Positions 18,128 to 26,194 of a stretch of DNA of 64,000 bases are shown one piece after another. Every line of letters begins with the position of its first letter. Within the stretch, counting starts at the first letter, position 1. The notes under the pieces are model-generated. The model was not told the DNA's origin. It saw only the letters and a program-made list of their open reading frames with translations, and did not search any database. Origin of the DNA: Pseudomonas sp. QS1027 (lineage in GTDB: Bacteria; Pseudomonadota; Gammaproteobacteria; Pseudomonadales; Pseudomonadaceae); NCBI RefSeq assembly GCF_002814235.1, contig NZ_PHSU01000027.1, forward strand, positions 217,000 to 280,999, in the 5' to 3' direction. The position numbers were made by a program, and so were the translations under genes.

Positions 18128-18154
18128 CTTTGGATAACCAGCTGGAATACTAGA

Positions 18155-19045
18155 ATGGACCTGGCCAACCTCAACGCCTTTATCGCCATCGCCGAGACCG
18201 GCAGCTTCTCCGGCGCGGGCGAACGCCTGCACCTGACACAGCCGGCCATCAGCAAGCGCATCGCCGGACTTGAGCAGCAACTCAATGTCCGCCTGTTCGA
18301 CCGGCTGGGCCGTGAAATCGGCCTGACCGAGGCCGGCCGGGCCCTGCTGCCGCGCGCCTATCAGATTCTCAATGTGCTGGACGACACCCGCCGGGCGCTG
18401 ACCAACCTCACCGGCGAAGTGAGCGGTCGCCTGACGCTGGCCACCAGCCATCATATTGGCCTGCACCGCCTGCCTCCCCTGCTGCGGGCCTTTACCCGAC
18501 GTTACCCACAGGTGGCGCTGGATATTCAATTTCTCGATTCGGAAGTTGCCTACGAGGAAATTCTCCACGGTCGCGCCGAACTGGCGGTCATCACCCTGGC
18601 CCCGGAACCCCACGGCCTGGTGCGCGCCGTGCCGGTGTGGGACGACCCACTGGATTTCGTCGTCGCCCTCGAGCATCCGCTGGTCAGCCACGGCCCGGTC
18701 AGCCTCAAGGACATCGCCCATCACCCGGCGGTCTTCCCGGGTGGCAACACCTTTACCCACCATATCGTCCAGCGCCTGTTCGAAGCCCAGGGCCTGACGC
18801 CGAACATCGCCATGAGCACCAATTATCTGGAAACCATCAAGATGATGGTCTCCATCGGCCTGGCCTGGAGCGTCCTGCCGCGAACCATGCTCGATGATCA
18901 GGTGGCGAGCATTCCTTTACCGGGCATACAACTGACTCGCCAGCTAGGCTATATCCTGCACACGGAACGGACACTGTCGAATGCCGCCCGGGCTTTCATG
19001 GCTTTATTGGATGCGCAGGGTGACAAGCCAGGATTGACGGCATAA
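18155..19045 (+). CDS. LysR-family regulator divergent from leuCD
   Basis: 296 residues from MDLANLNAFIAIAETGSF. Winged HTH at 1-60 (GERLHLTQPAISKRIAGLEQQL), substrate-binding domain after about 90. The start at 18155 follows directly from HTH alignment; ten extra upstream codons are not needed. In P. aeruginosa the same position holds a LysR gene (from memory PA3122). A role in activating leuCD is inferred from divergence and the shared 152-base intergenic dyad. Confidence 0.9.
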   Translation: MDLANLNAFIAIAETGSFSGAGERLHLTQPAISKRIAGLEQQLNVRLFDRLGREIGLTEAGRALLPRAYQILNVLDDTRRALTNLTGEVSGRLTLATSHHIGLHRLPPLLRAFTRRYPQVALDIQFLDSEVAYEEILHGRAELAVITLAPEPHGLVRAVPVWDDPLDFVVALEHPLVSHGPVSLKDIAHHPAVFPGGNTFTHHIVQRLFEAQGLTPNIAMSTNYLETIKMMVSIGLAWSVLPRTMLDDQVASIPLPGIQLTRQLGYILHTERTLSNAARAFMALLDAQGDKPGLTA

Positions 19046-19114
19046 GACAAGCCTGCTTTATTCCAAACAGCTTTTTGCGGCACAACGTTCCTTTCATCCC
19101 AAGGACAGCTGTAA

Positions 19115-22100
19115 ATGCCCAAGCACGCCAACCGTATTCCGCCCCTGCCACGCATTCATGCACTCGACCCTCACGTGTCGGAACAGAGCTGGGAAAGCGC
19201 CTCGCAACTGCTCGCCGCCCTCAACGGCGCGCGCCTCGGGGCCTGGTGCTGGGATATTGAAAGCGGCCAGGTCAGTTGGTCCCGTGGCACCCAGGCGCTG
19301 TTCGGCTTCGATCCGCACCAGCCACTGCCCAAGGACATCGACTACCTCGACCTGCTGCCGGTCGAGGACCGCGCGCGCACCCTGCGGGCCTTTCATGCGG
19401 TATTGGAGGGCGAGCCCATCGAACAGGCGATGCATCACCGCATCCTCTGGCCCGACGGCAGCCTGCACTGGCTGGAAATCAATGGCAGCCTGTTGCCGGA
19501 CAAGAACGGCAAGCCGCGAATGATCGGGGTCATCCGCGAAATCACCCACCAGCGCCAGCGCGAGCATGCCCTCAGCAGTTCGGAAAAACGCTTCGCCACC
19601 CTGTTTCACCTATGCCCCAACATGGTGCTGCTGACCCGTGAAGAAGACGGCCTGATCAGCGAGGCCAACCAGTGCTTCGAAAGCCTGTTCGGCTGGCCGG
19701 CGCTCCAGGTGATCGGACGGACCACCGTGGAGATCGGACTCTGGGTCGACCCCGAAGAACGCGAACGCCTGGTCAAGTCGATCAACAGCCGCGGCGAAGC
19801 GGTCAGCCAGGAAGTGCAGCTACGGGCCAGCAACGGGCAGATTCACGCCGGCATCCTCAGCGCCCAGCGGGTCGAACTGGAAGGCCAGGCCTACTTGCTG
19901 AGCACCTTTCTCGACACCACCGAACGCAAGAACGCCGAGCTGGCCCTCAAGGACAGCCAGGACCGTCTCGACCTCGCCCTGGACTCGGCGCAACTGGGCA
20001 CCTGGGACTGGCATATCCCCAGCGGCATGCTCTATGGCTCGGCACGCGCCGCGCAGTTGCACGGCCTGGAGCCACAGCCGTTCCATGAATCCTTTGACGC
20101 GTTTTTCGACGGTGTACCCACCAGCGAACGCGAAAGCATGCGTCACGCCTATCGCAGCCTGCGCGAAGGTCCGGAGGGCAACTATCAGCTGACCTATCGG
20201 GTGCAGCTGGAAAACGGTGCCTCGCGGTACCTTGAAAGCCGTGCCCGCCTCTACCGCGACGAACAGGGCAACCCGCTGCGCATGGCCGGTACCCTGCTGG
20301 ATATCACCGAACAGGTGGAGCGCGAACAGCGCCTGGTGGCCTCGGAAGAGAAGTTCGCCAGCCTGTTCCAGGCCAGTCCCGACCCGATCTGCGTCACCCG
20401 CCAAGAAACCGGGCAGTTCATCGAGATCAACCCGGCCTTCACCCAGGTGTTCGGCTGGAACATCGACGAAGTGCGCAATCGCAGCGCCGAGCAGATCGGC
20501 CTGTGGGACGACTCGGCCAAGCGCCTGCAGCGTATCCAGCAGGTGATCCGCGACCAGGCCCTGAACAATGTCGCGGTGATCGTTCACCACAAGCGCGGCC
20601 ACGCCCTGACCTGCGTGATCGCCAGCCGGCAGATCGTGGTCGAAGGGCAGACGTGCATCGTCACCACCTTGCGCGACATCACCCAGCAACAGCGGGCCGA
20701 AGCGGCGCTCAAGGCCAGCGAGGAGAAATTCGCCAAGGCCTTCCACTCCAGTCCCGACGCCATCACCATCACCGAACGCGACAGCGGGCGCTACCTGGAG
20801 GTCAACGACGGCTTCTGCCGGCTGACCGGCTACACCAGCAGCGAAGTCATCGGCCGCACGGTGTATGAAATCGGTGTCTGGGCCGATCACAAGCAGCGCA
20901 CCGCCCTGCTGGCGGAGCTGAAGGAAAAGGGCCATGTCCCGCACCGCGACATGCTCGGACGCAACAAACGCGGCGATGTGCTCACCGTCGAGGTCTCGGT
21001 CGAACCGATCATCCTCAATGAAACCGCGTGCCTGCTGCTGACGGCCCGGGATATCAGCCAGTTGAAGAATGCCCAGGCACAGATCCGCCACCTGGCCTAT
21101 CACGACCCGCTGACCAACCTGCCCAACCGCGCCCTGCTGATGGACCGCCTGAGCCAGCAGATCGCCCTGCTCAAGCGCCACAACCTGCGCGGCGCCTTGC
21201 TGTTCCTCGACCTCGACCACTTCAAGCACATCAACGACTCCCTCGGTCACCCGGTGGGCGACACCGTGCTCAAGGTGGTGACCGCCCGCCTGGAAGCCAG
21301 CGTGCGCACCGAAGACACCGTGGCGCGCCTTGGTGGCGACGAGTTCGTGGTGCTGCTCAGCGGCCTGGACGGTTCACGCAGCGAGGTCACGCACAAGGTC
21401 CGCGAGCTGGCGGACACCATTCGTGAGTTGCTGGCCGAACCGATGTTCCTCGACGGCCAGCGCCTGCAAGTGACCCCGAGCATCGGCGTGGCGCTGATCC
21501 CCGACCACGGCACGACCCCCGCCGACCTGCTCAAGCGCGCCGATATCGCGCTGTACCGGGCCAAGGATTCCGGACGCAACATCACCCAGCTGTTCCACAG
21601 CACCATGCAGAAAGCCGCCAGCGAACGCCTGCGTATGGAAAACGACCTGCGCCAGGCGCTTTCCCGGGGTGAATTCAGTGTGCATTTCCAACCCCAGGTG
21701 GACGCCCGCGACAACAGCATCATCGGCGCCGAAGCCCTGGTGCGCTGGCACCATCCGGAACTTGGCGCGCAATCGCCGACCGAGTTCATCAAGGTCCTGG
21801 AAGACAGCGGGCTGATTCTTGAAGTCGGTACCTGGATTCTTGACCACGCCTGCGAGGCCTTCGGCATATTGCTGGGCGAAGGCCTGATCAGCCATGCCTT
21901 CAGCCTGTGCGTGAACATCAGCCCGCGGCAGTTCCGCCAGACCGACTTTGTCGAACGGGTGGAGCGTACGTTGACCCGCTACAACGTGCCGTCCTCGATG
22001 CTGAAACTGGAAATCACCGAAGGCATCGTGATCCAGAACCTGGAGGACACCATCAGCAAGATGCGCCGCCTGAACAAGCTCGGCGTCAGTTTTGCCATGG

Positions 22101-22420
22101 ATGATTTCGGCACCGGTTATTCGTCGCTGACCTACCTCAAGCGCCTGCCGGTGGACGCCTTGAAGATCGACCAGTCGTTCGTGCGCGACGCGACCCACGA
22201 CCCCAACGACGCGGAAATCATCCGCGCCATTGTCGCCATGGCCCGCAGTCTGGGGCTGACGGTGATTGCCGAAGGGGTGGAGTTGCCGGAGCAACTGGTG
22301 TTCCTGGAGGGGCTGGGTTGCCATCTGTACCAGGGTTACCTGCACAGTCGGCCGCTGCCTCTGGAGGAGTTCAAAAAGCTCCTGGAATCACCCACGACCG
22401 AACACACCACCGACCTGTAG
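19115..22420 (+). CDS. Multi-PAS GGDEF-EAL c-di-GMP turnover protein
   Basis: 1101 residues, no obvious membrane segments. About five tandem PAS/PAC units (roughly 40-145, 160-280, 285-405, 415-530 and 540-655; repeated phrases such as EEKFASLFQASPDPI and EEKFAKAFHSSPDAI). Then a GGDEF domain with intact RLGGDEF (near 739) and an RTED product-inhibition site five residues before it. Then an EAL domain with GAEALVRW (near 872) and DDFGTGYSSLTYLKRLPVDALKIDQ. Both catalytic motifs look intact, so the protein could make and degrade c-di-GMP. AAGGACAG precedes the ATG. The PAS ligands are unknown. Confidence 0.92.
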   Translation: MPKHANRIPPLPRIHALDPHVSEQSWESASQLLAALNGARLGAWCWDIESGQVSWSRGTQALFGFDPHQPLPKDIDYLDLLPVEDRARTLRAFHAVLEGEPIEQAMHHRILWPDGSLHWLEINGSLLPDKNGKPRMIGVIREITHQRQREHALSSSEKRFATLFHLCPNMVLLTREEDGLISEANQCFESLFGWPALQVIGRTTVEIGLWVDPEERERLVKSINSRGEAVSQEVQLRASNGQIHAGILSAQRVELEGQAYLLSTFLDTTERKNAELALKDSQDRLDLALDSAQLGTWDWHIPSGMLYGSARAAQLHGLEPQPFHESFDAFFDGVPTSERESMRHAYRSLREGPEGNYQLTYRVQLENGASRYLESRARLYRDEQGNPLRMAGTLLDITEQVEREQRLVASEEKFASLFQASPDPICVTRQETGQFIEINPAFTQVFGWNIDEVRNRSAEQIGLWDDSAKRLQRIQQVIRDQALNNVAVIVHHKRGHALTCVIASRQIVVEGQTCIVTTLRDITQQQRAEAALKASEEKFAKAFHSSPDAITITERDSGRYLEVNDGFCRLTGYTSSEVIGRTVYEIGVWADHKQRTALLAELKEKGHVPHRDMLGRNKRGDVLTVEVSVEPIILNETACLLLTARDISQLKNAQAQIRHLAYHDPLTNLPNRALLMDRLSQQIALLKRHNLRGALLFLDLDHFKHINDSLGHPVGDTVLKVVTARLEASVRTEDTVARLGGDEFVVLLSGLDGSRSEVTHKVRELADTIRELLAEPMFLDGQRLQVTPSIGVALIPDHGTTPADLLKRADIALYRAKDSGRNITQLFHSTMQKAASERLRMENDLRQALSRGEFSVHFQPQVDARDNSIIGAEALVRWHHPELGAQSPTEFIKVLEDSGLILEVGTWILDHACEAFGILLGEGLISHAFSLCVNISPRQFRQTDFVERVERTLTRYNVPSSMLKLEITEGIVIQNLEDTISKMRRLNKLGVSFAMDDFGTGYSSLTYLKRLPVDALKIDQSFVRDATHDPNDAEIIRAIVAMARSLGLTVIAEGVELPEQLVFLEGLGCHLYQGYLHSRPLPLEEFKKLLESPTTEHTTDL

Positions 22421-22495
22421 GCCCCAACAGGCAGGGGGACGAATCCAAAAAGCCCACGGAACTCCCCACTCCCGGGCACACCACCAACCTGTAGG
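22372..22495 (+). repeat. Diverged 50-bp tandem duplication spanning the GGDEF-EAL stop codon
   Basis: The last 50 bases of the coding end (22372-22421, starting caaaaagct and ending acctgtagg) align without gaps to 22446-22495. By eye 39 of 50 positions are identical, including the acctgtagg that contains the stop codon. The second copy runs into the REP doublet. Confidence 0.7.
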
Positions 22496-22579
22496 AGCCG
22501 GCTTGCTGGCGATCAGCCGAAAGGCTGGGTTGCGAGGGTGACGATGAGGCCACCATCGCCAGCAAGCCGGCTCCTACAG
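22489..22579. repeat. REP doublet downstream of the GGDEF-EAL gene
   Basis: A 25-bp perfect inverted repeat whose arm starts ctgtaggagccggcttgctg and ends gcgat, separated by 41 bases. It is a variant of the tgtaggagc lineage with gctggcgat replacing gcccgcgaag. Confidence 0.85.
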
Positions 22580-22630
22580 GTTCGGTGTCAGCCAGGCGGC
22601 TGGGTAAACGCCCGAGGCTGCTCCACAACG

Positions 22631-22660
22631 AAAAACCCCGCCTCGAAGACGGGGTTTTTC
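22631..22660. terminator. Bidirectional intrinsic terminator between GGDEF-EAL gene and ibpA
   Basis: Stem of aaaaaccccg paired with cggggttttt around a loop of about 9 bases, with A and T tracts as part of the arms. It sits 19 bases after the ibpA stop. Confidence 0.88.
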
Positions 22661-22678
22661 AGTTGATGCAGCGTCAGA

Positions 22679-23128
22679 TCAGTGCTGCAGCGCCGGCTTT
22701 TGCCCGGCATTAATGGCAATGCGCTTTGGCTTGGCCTCTTCCGGCACGACCCGCAGCAGGTCGATATTCAACAGACCGTTGCTCAGGCCCGCGGCCTTGA
22801 CCTCGATATGGTCGGCCAGGCGGAAGGACAACTTGAACGCGCGCTGGGCGATGCCCTGGTGCAGGTAGCTGACGTTTTCAGTCGTGGGCTCACGCTTGCC
22901 GCCACTGACGGTCAGCACACCCTTCTCGACCTGCAGTTCCAGGTCTTCTTCCTGGAAACCGGCGGCGGCCACGACGATGCGGTACTCATCGTCGCCATGC
23001 TTTTCAACGTTGTAGGGTGGGTAGCTGCTGCCCGGCTCATTGCGCAGTGCGGTCTCGAACAGATCGTTGAAACGATCGAAACCGACGGAAGAACGGAACA
23101 GTGGAGCCAGGGAAAATGCGGTAGTCAT
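22679..23128 (-). CDS. ibpA: Small heat-shock protein, IbpA/Hsp20 class
   Basis: 149-residue holdase that keeps aggregating proteins refoldable with DnaK/ClpB. Phe-rich N-terminus (FSLAPLFRSSVGFDRFNDLF), alpha-crystallin domain about 35-125 with the ELQVEKGVLTVSGGK strand pair and the LSNGLLNIDLLRVVPEE segment (the family A-x-x-x-G-L motif), and a short tail with KRIAI as the IxI anchor. The 5' leader holds a ROSE-type thermometer and a sigma32-like promoter, so expression should rise with heat at both transcription and translation. Confidence 0.95.
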   Translation of the reverse strand: MTTAFSLAPLFRSSVGFDRFNDLFETALRNEPGSSYPPYNVEKHGDDEYRIVVAAAGFQEEDLELQVEKGVLTVSGGKREPTTENVSYLHQGIAQRAFKLSFRLADHIEVKAAGLSNGLLNIDLLRVVPEEAKPKRIAINAGQKPALQH

Positions 23129-23190
23129 GTCAATCTCCTGAAATTCAGCGAGTGGTTTAGTCCGCGACCCGAATTCGGCATCGCGTAATC
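23129..23190 (-). promoter_or_regulatory. ROSE-type RNA thermometer in the ibpA leader
   Basis: On the minus strand the leader has a 5' hairpin (23164-23184, gcga arms around palindrome ccgaattcgg) and a 3' hairpin (23135-23152). The strand containing TCGCT pairs with the TCAGGAG Shine-Dalgarno: CTC/GAG and CTGA/TCAG with one bulged G and an ATT loop. TCGCT fits the conserved UYGCU of ROSE elements, with the typical bulged G opposite the ribosome site. The SD is six bases from the ATG. Confidence 0.82.
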
Positions 23191-23192
23191 CC

Positions 23193-23221
23193 TAGATAGG
23201 AACTCGCCCACGCATTTCAAG
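23193..23221 (-). promoter_or_regulatory. Sigma32 (RpoH) promoter of ibpA
   Basis: Minus strand: CTTGAAA (23215-23221), 14-base spacer, CCTATCTA (23193-23200). The heat-shock consensus is CTTGAAA and CCCCATNT with a 13-15-base spacer, so the -35 is perfect and the -10 good. Predicted transcript start is near 23185, giving a leader of about 57 nt. Confidence 0.82.
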
Positions 23222-23239
23222 AGATTGTCGTGAAATTTT

Positions 23240-24199
23240 TCAGGCCGCTTCAGGCAACGGCACGTTCAACAGGCGTCCGACCGCCTCGCAATCGGTCTCG
23301 CGGCGCAGGTGGGTAAACAGCTCCACCGCCTCCGGATAATTGCGCGTCAACATCGCCAGCCACTGCTTCAAACGACCCGGCGCCTGGCGCGGCGTCAACT
23401 GCGCCTCGGCTTGCGCCCAGAAGTCGCGCAGCAGCGGCAGCAGCTCGGCCCAGGTCATCTCCACCACCTCTTCGCCGGCCCGCGCCGCGGCGATCTGCCG
23501 GGCCAGGTCCGGACGCGAGACCAGGCCGCGACCGAGCATGATGTCCTCGGCACCGCTGATCTCGCGACAGCGTCGCCAGTCGTCCACCGACCAGATATCG
23601 CCATTGGCGAACACCGGCACCTTGACCACTTCCTGCACCCGCGCCACCCACTCCCAATGAGCCGGCGGCTTGTAGCCGTCGACCTTGGTCCGGGCGTGCA
23701 CGACGATCTGCGAGGCGCCCCCTTCGGCCAGGGCCGTGCCGCAGACCAGCGCCCCGTCCGGGCTGTCGAAACCCAGGCGCATCTTCGCCGTCACCGGGAT
23801 ATGCGCCGGCACCGCGCGCCGCACCTGCTCGACAATGGCGTTGAGCAGCTCCGGCTCCTTGAGCAGCACCGCCCCGCCCCGGGATTTGTTCACGGTCTTG
23901 GCCGGGCAACCGAAATTCAGGTCGATCACCTGGGAGCCCAGCTCACAGGCCAGCGCCGCGTTTTCCGCCAGGCACACCGGATCGGAACCCAGCAGTTGCA
24001 CCCGCAGCGGTACGCCGGCCGCCGTGCGGGCGTCGGTCAGCAGTTCGGGGGCGAACTTGTGGTAGTAGGCCGGCGTCAACAGCGAGTCATTGATCCGGAT
24101 AAACTCGGTGACACACCAGTCGATACCGCCAACGCGGGTCAGCACATCACGCAGGATGTTGTCGACCAACCCCTCCATGGGTGCCAGGGCAATTTGCAT
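23240..24199 (-). CDS. dusC: tRNA-dihydrouridine(16) synthase DusC
   Basis: FMN enzyme reducing U16 of tRNA to dihydrouridine. 319 residues from MQIALAPMEGLVD. This start is chosen because GAGAG lies five bases before it, whereas an ATG four codons upstream has no ribosome site. TIM-barrel signatures: LAPMEGLVD near the start, DLNFGCPAKTVNKSRGG with the catalytic Cys near residue 97, and MRLGFDSPDG. The Dus C-terminal helical domain follows. The thioesterase and tetR genes lie upstream on the same strand. Confidence 0.9.
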   Translation of the reverse strand: MQIALAPMEGLVDNILRDVLTRVGGIDWCVTEFIRINDSLLTPAYYHKFAPELLTDARTAAGVPLRVQLLGSDPVCLAENAALACELGSQVIDLNFGCPAKTVNKSRGGAVLLKEPELLNAIVEQVRRAVPAHIPVTAKMRLGFDSPDGALVCGTALAEGGASQIVVHARTKVDGYKPPAHWEWVARVQEVVKVPVFANGDIWSVDDWRRCREISGAEDIMLGRGLVSRPDLARQIAAARAGEEVVEMTWAELLPLLRDFWAQAEAQLTPRQAPGRLKQWLAMLTRNYPEAVELFTHLRRETDCEAVGRLLNVPLPEAA

Positions 24200-24291
24200 G
24201 GGTACTCTCATCGGAAAAAACGGTCATCAAAAAAAGCGAACATAAAAAAAGTGCGGCAGTTTACGGGGTTCCGGCACAAACCGGTACGCCC

Positions 24292-24726
24292 TCAGACCGA
24301 CTGCACGGCCGGCCCGTAGCCCTCGATGAATTCCGCCGGCATGCGCTTGGGCTTGCCGCTGGACAGCTCGATGCAGACAAAGGTGGTTTGCGCGCGCAGC
24401 AGGGTCAGGTTGTCGCAGGGACGGACCAGCTGGAAACGCCGGGTCATTTTCAGGCGCTGGTCCCAGTCGACGATCCAGGTCGCCAGCTGCAACTCGTCGC
24501 CTTCGTAGGCGGCGGCCAGGTAGTCGATTTCATGCCGGACCACGGCCATGGCCCGATCCAGGCGCCGATACTCGGTCAAGTCCAGGCCCAGGCGCTGCGA
24601 GTGACGCCAGGCGCAGCGTTCCAGCCAGCTGACATACACCGCGTTGTTGGCGTGCCCGAGACCATCGATATCCTCGTCGGCCACCTGCAAATCGAGGATG
24701 AAGGGTGTCGCCAGATCCCAACTCAT
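24292..24726 (-). CDS. 4-hydroxybenzoyl-CoA-type (hotdog) acyl-CoA thioesterase
   Basis: 144 residues with the single hotdog fold. The 4HBT catalytic signature ADEDIDGLGHANNAVYVSWLE lies at 16-36, including Asp before GHANN and the downstream YVSWLE. The family hydrolyses acyl-CoA or acyl-ACP thioesters. The substrate cannot be told. GGGAG sits at correct spacing before the ATG. It could be cotranscribed with the TetR gene 50 bases upstream. Confidence 0.85.
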   Translation of the reverse strand: MSWDLATPFILDLQVADEDIDGLGHANNAVYVSWLERCAWRHSQRLGLDLTEYRRLDRAMAVVRHEIDYLAAAYEGDELQLATWIVDWDQRLKMTRRFQLVRPCDNLTLLRAQTTFVCIELSSGKPKRMPAEFIEGYGPAVQSV

Positions 24727-24776
24727 GTACCGCTCCCGGTCAAATCAAAGACCCGGGCAGTGTAACGGAACAACCC

Positions 24777-25316
24777 TCAGATGACCGCCGTTTTGGCCGC
24801 CCGCAGGATTCGGTCGGACAACTCGCCAGGGCCCAGCGCCCGGGCCACGGCCAGGCCGCCGATCATCAGTGCGATATCGGCCAGGGCCTTGTCGGTGTCC
24901 TCGGGGCTGGACGCCAGTTGCGCGACCATCAGTTCCACATGCTCGTTCAGGGCTTCGCGGAAACACTCCGGCAGGTTGCACATTTCCCCGACGATCGACG
25001 GGATCGGACAGGCCTGCTGGACCGCATCACGGTGCTTGCGCGACAGATAGAAGGCCGCGAACAGGGCACGTCGCTCTTCGCCCGGCAACTGGCTGTCGAC
25101 CTCATTCATCTTCGCCCGGCGCTGGGCGAGCAATTGCTTGAACGCCTCCAGCATCAGCGCGTCCTTGCTCTCGAAGTGCGCGTAGAAACCGCCGACGGTC
25201 AACCCGGCGGCGCCCATCACTTCACTGACACTCGGCTCGACCGGGCCGCGCTGGATCAGGGCGTTACTCGCCGCCTGCAGAATGCGCTCGCGGGTTTGAG
25301 CTTTCTTGTCGTTCAT
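24777..25316 (-). CDS. TetR-family repressor with its own palindromic operator
   Basis: 179 residues from MNDKKAQTRERIL. The ATG is favoured over a GTG two codons upstream because GGAGG is five bases from the ATG. HTH at about 25-45 (PSVSEVMGAAGLTVGGFYAHFESKD), with an effector domain after it containing two Cys (ACPIPS and EMCNLP). A perfect 22-bp palindrome lies 24 bases upstream, suggesting autoregulation. The following thioesterase is a candidate cotranscribed target. Confidence 0.88.
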   Translation of the reverse strand: MNDKKAQTRERILQAASNALIQRGPVEPSVSEVMGAAGLTVGGFYAHFESKDALMLEAFKQLLAQRRAKMNEVDSQLPGEERRALFAAFYLSRKHRDAVQQACPIPSIVGEMCNLPECFREALNEHVELMVAQLASSPEDTDKALADIALMIGGLAVARALGPGELSDRILRAAKTAVI

Positions 25317-25339
25317 TGCCACCTCCAGACATCACGCAG

Positions 25340-25361
25340 AAATATTATTCGCATAATATTT
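25340..25361. promoter_or_regulatory. Perfect 22-bp palindrome, TetR operator candidate
   Basis: aaatattat-tcgc-ataatattt: a 9-bp perfect inverted repeat around a TCGC centre, very AT-rich against a GC-rich background, 24 bases upstream of the tetR ATG. Size and symmetry fit a TetR-dimer operator overlapping a promoter. Confidence 0.75.
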
Positions 25362-25445
25362 TTCCGCAAGACTTTATTCTGACCGCTGGTCCGAGCCATG
25401 GGTATTAAAAAATGGATTGCAGGGAGCAAAGGGCCAAACGCCAGA

Positions 25446-25481
25446 CAAACAAAAGGGCCATTCAATAATTGAATGACCCTT
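25446..25481 (-). terminator. Intrinsic terminator of the tRNA operon
   Basis: Hairpin 25453-25481, arms aaggg-cattcaa and ttgaatg-accctt around TAA with one mismatch, followed on the minus strand by TTTTGTTTGT. It lies 26 bases beyond the last tRNA. Confidence 0.82.
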
Positions 25482-25507
25482 ATAAAATCCCGCAGAGCGG
25501 GCAATCG

Positions 25508-25583
25508 TGGCGTCCCCTAGGGGACTCGAACCCCTGTTACCGCCGTGAAAGGGCGGTGTCCTAGGCCACTAGACGAAGGGGAC
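25508..25583 (-). tRNA. tRNA-Glu (anticodon UUC), copy 2 in transcription order
   Basis: 76 nt including encoded CCA (25508-25510). Acceptor arms GTCCCCT/AGGGGAC, T-arm GGTTCGAGTCC and anticodon loop CTTTCAC with UUC are all readable on the minus strand. It is identical in sequence to the second tRNA-Glu at 25793. Confidence 0.97.
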
Positions 25584-25659
25584 ACAAACCCTTCTAACAT
25601 GATCAACGCTGAGTGTTGATCGCTTCAAGGCCGGTGTGGCCAGACCTTGAAGTGTAAAT

Positions 25660-25735
<76 letters not shown>

Positions 25736-25792
25736 GGATTTATCGCCTCGTAGGCGGAACGACATCAACCTGCAACATCGCTTCTGTAAAAC

Positions 25793-25868
25793 TGGCGTCC
25801 CCTAGGGGACTCGAACCCCTGTTACCGCCGTGAAAGGGCGGTGTCCTAGGCCACTAGACGAAGGGGAC
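25793..25868 (-). tRNA. tRNA-Glu (anticodon UUC), copy 1 in transcription order
   Basis: Same 76-nt sequence as the copy at 25508, with CCA at 25793-25795. The spacer to the upstream tRNA-Ala resembles the spacer of the other pair. Confidence 0.97.
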
Positions 25869-25947
25869 GCAAACCCTTCTATACAACTGATCAGCGCTGA
25901 GTGCTGATCGCTTCAAAGCCGGTGTGGCCAGGCCTTGAAGTGTAAAT

Positions 25948-26023
<76 letters not shown>

Positions 26024-26044
26024 TCATCGGTGAGGACGGGGCGA

Positions 26045-26073
26045 ATCTTAAGGGCGTATCGGGGAGCTGTCAA
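26045..26073 (-). promoter_or_regulatory. Strong promoter of the tRNA-Ala/Glu operon with GC discriminator and UP element
   Basis: Minus strand: TTGACA (26068-26073), 17-base spacer, TAAGAT (26045-26050), then a GC-rich discriminator TCGCCCCG typical of stringently controlled stable-RNA promoters. An A/T-rich stretch (about 26074-26104) upstream of the -35 looks like an UP element. Confidence 0.85.
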
Positions 26074-26161
26074 ACTTATTTTCAAACTTTTTGAAAATTT
26101 TTTGTCGGCATAACAACCACTTACCGCCCTGCCCCGGTGAAACCAGGGGTAAAACCGACCT

Positions 26162-26187
26162 CAGGGCCGCCTTCGCAAGCGGCCCTG
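26162..26187 (-). terminator. Hairpin after gltX, probable terminator
   Basis: Stem cagggccgc/gcggccctg around an 8-base loop, starting 8 bases past the gltX stop. On the minus strand a modest T run (GGTTTTAC) follows. Confidence 0.6.
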
Positions 26188-26194
26188 TGGCTGA

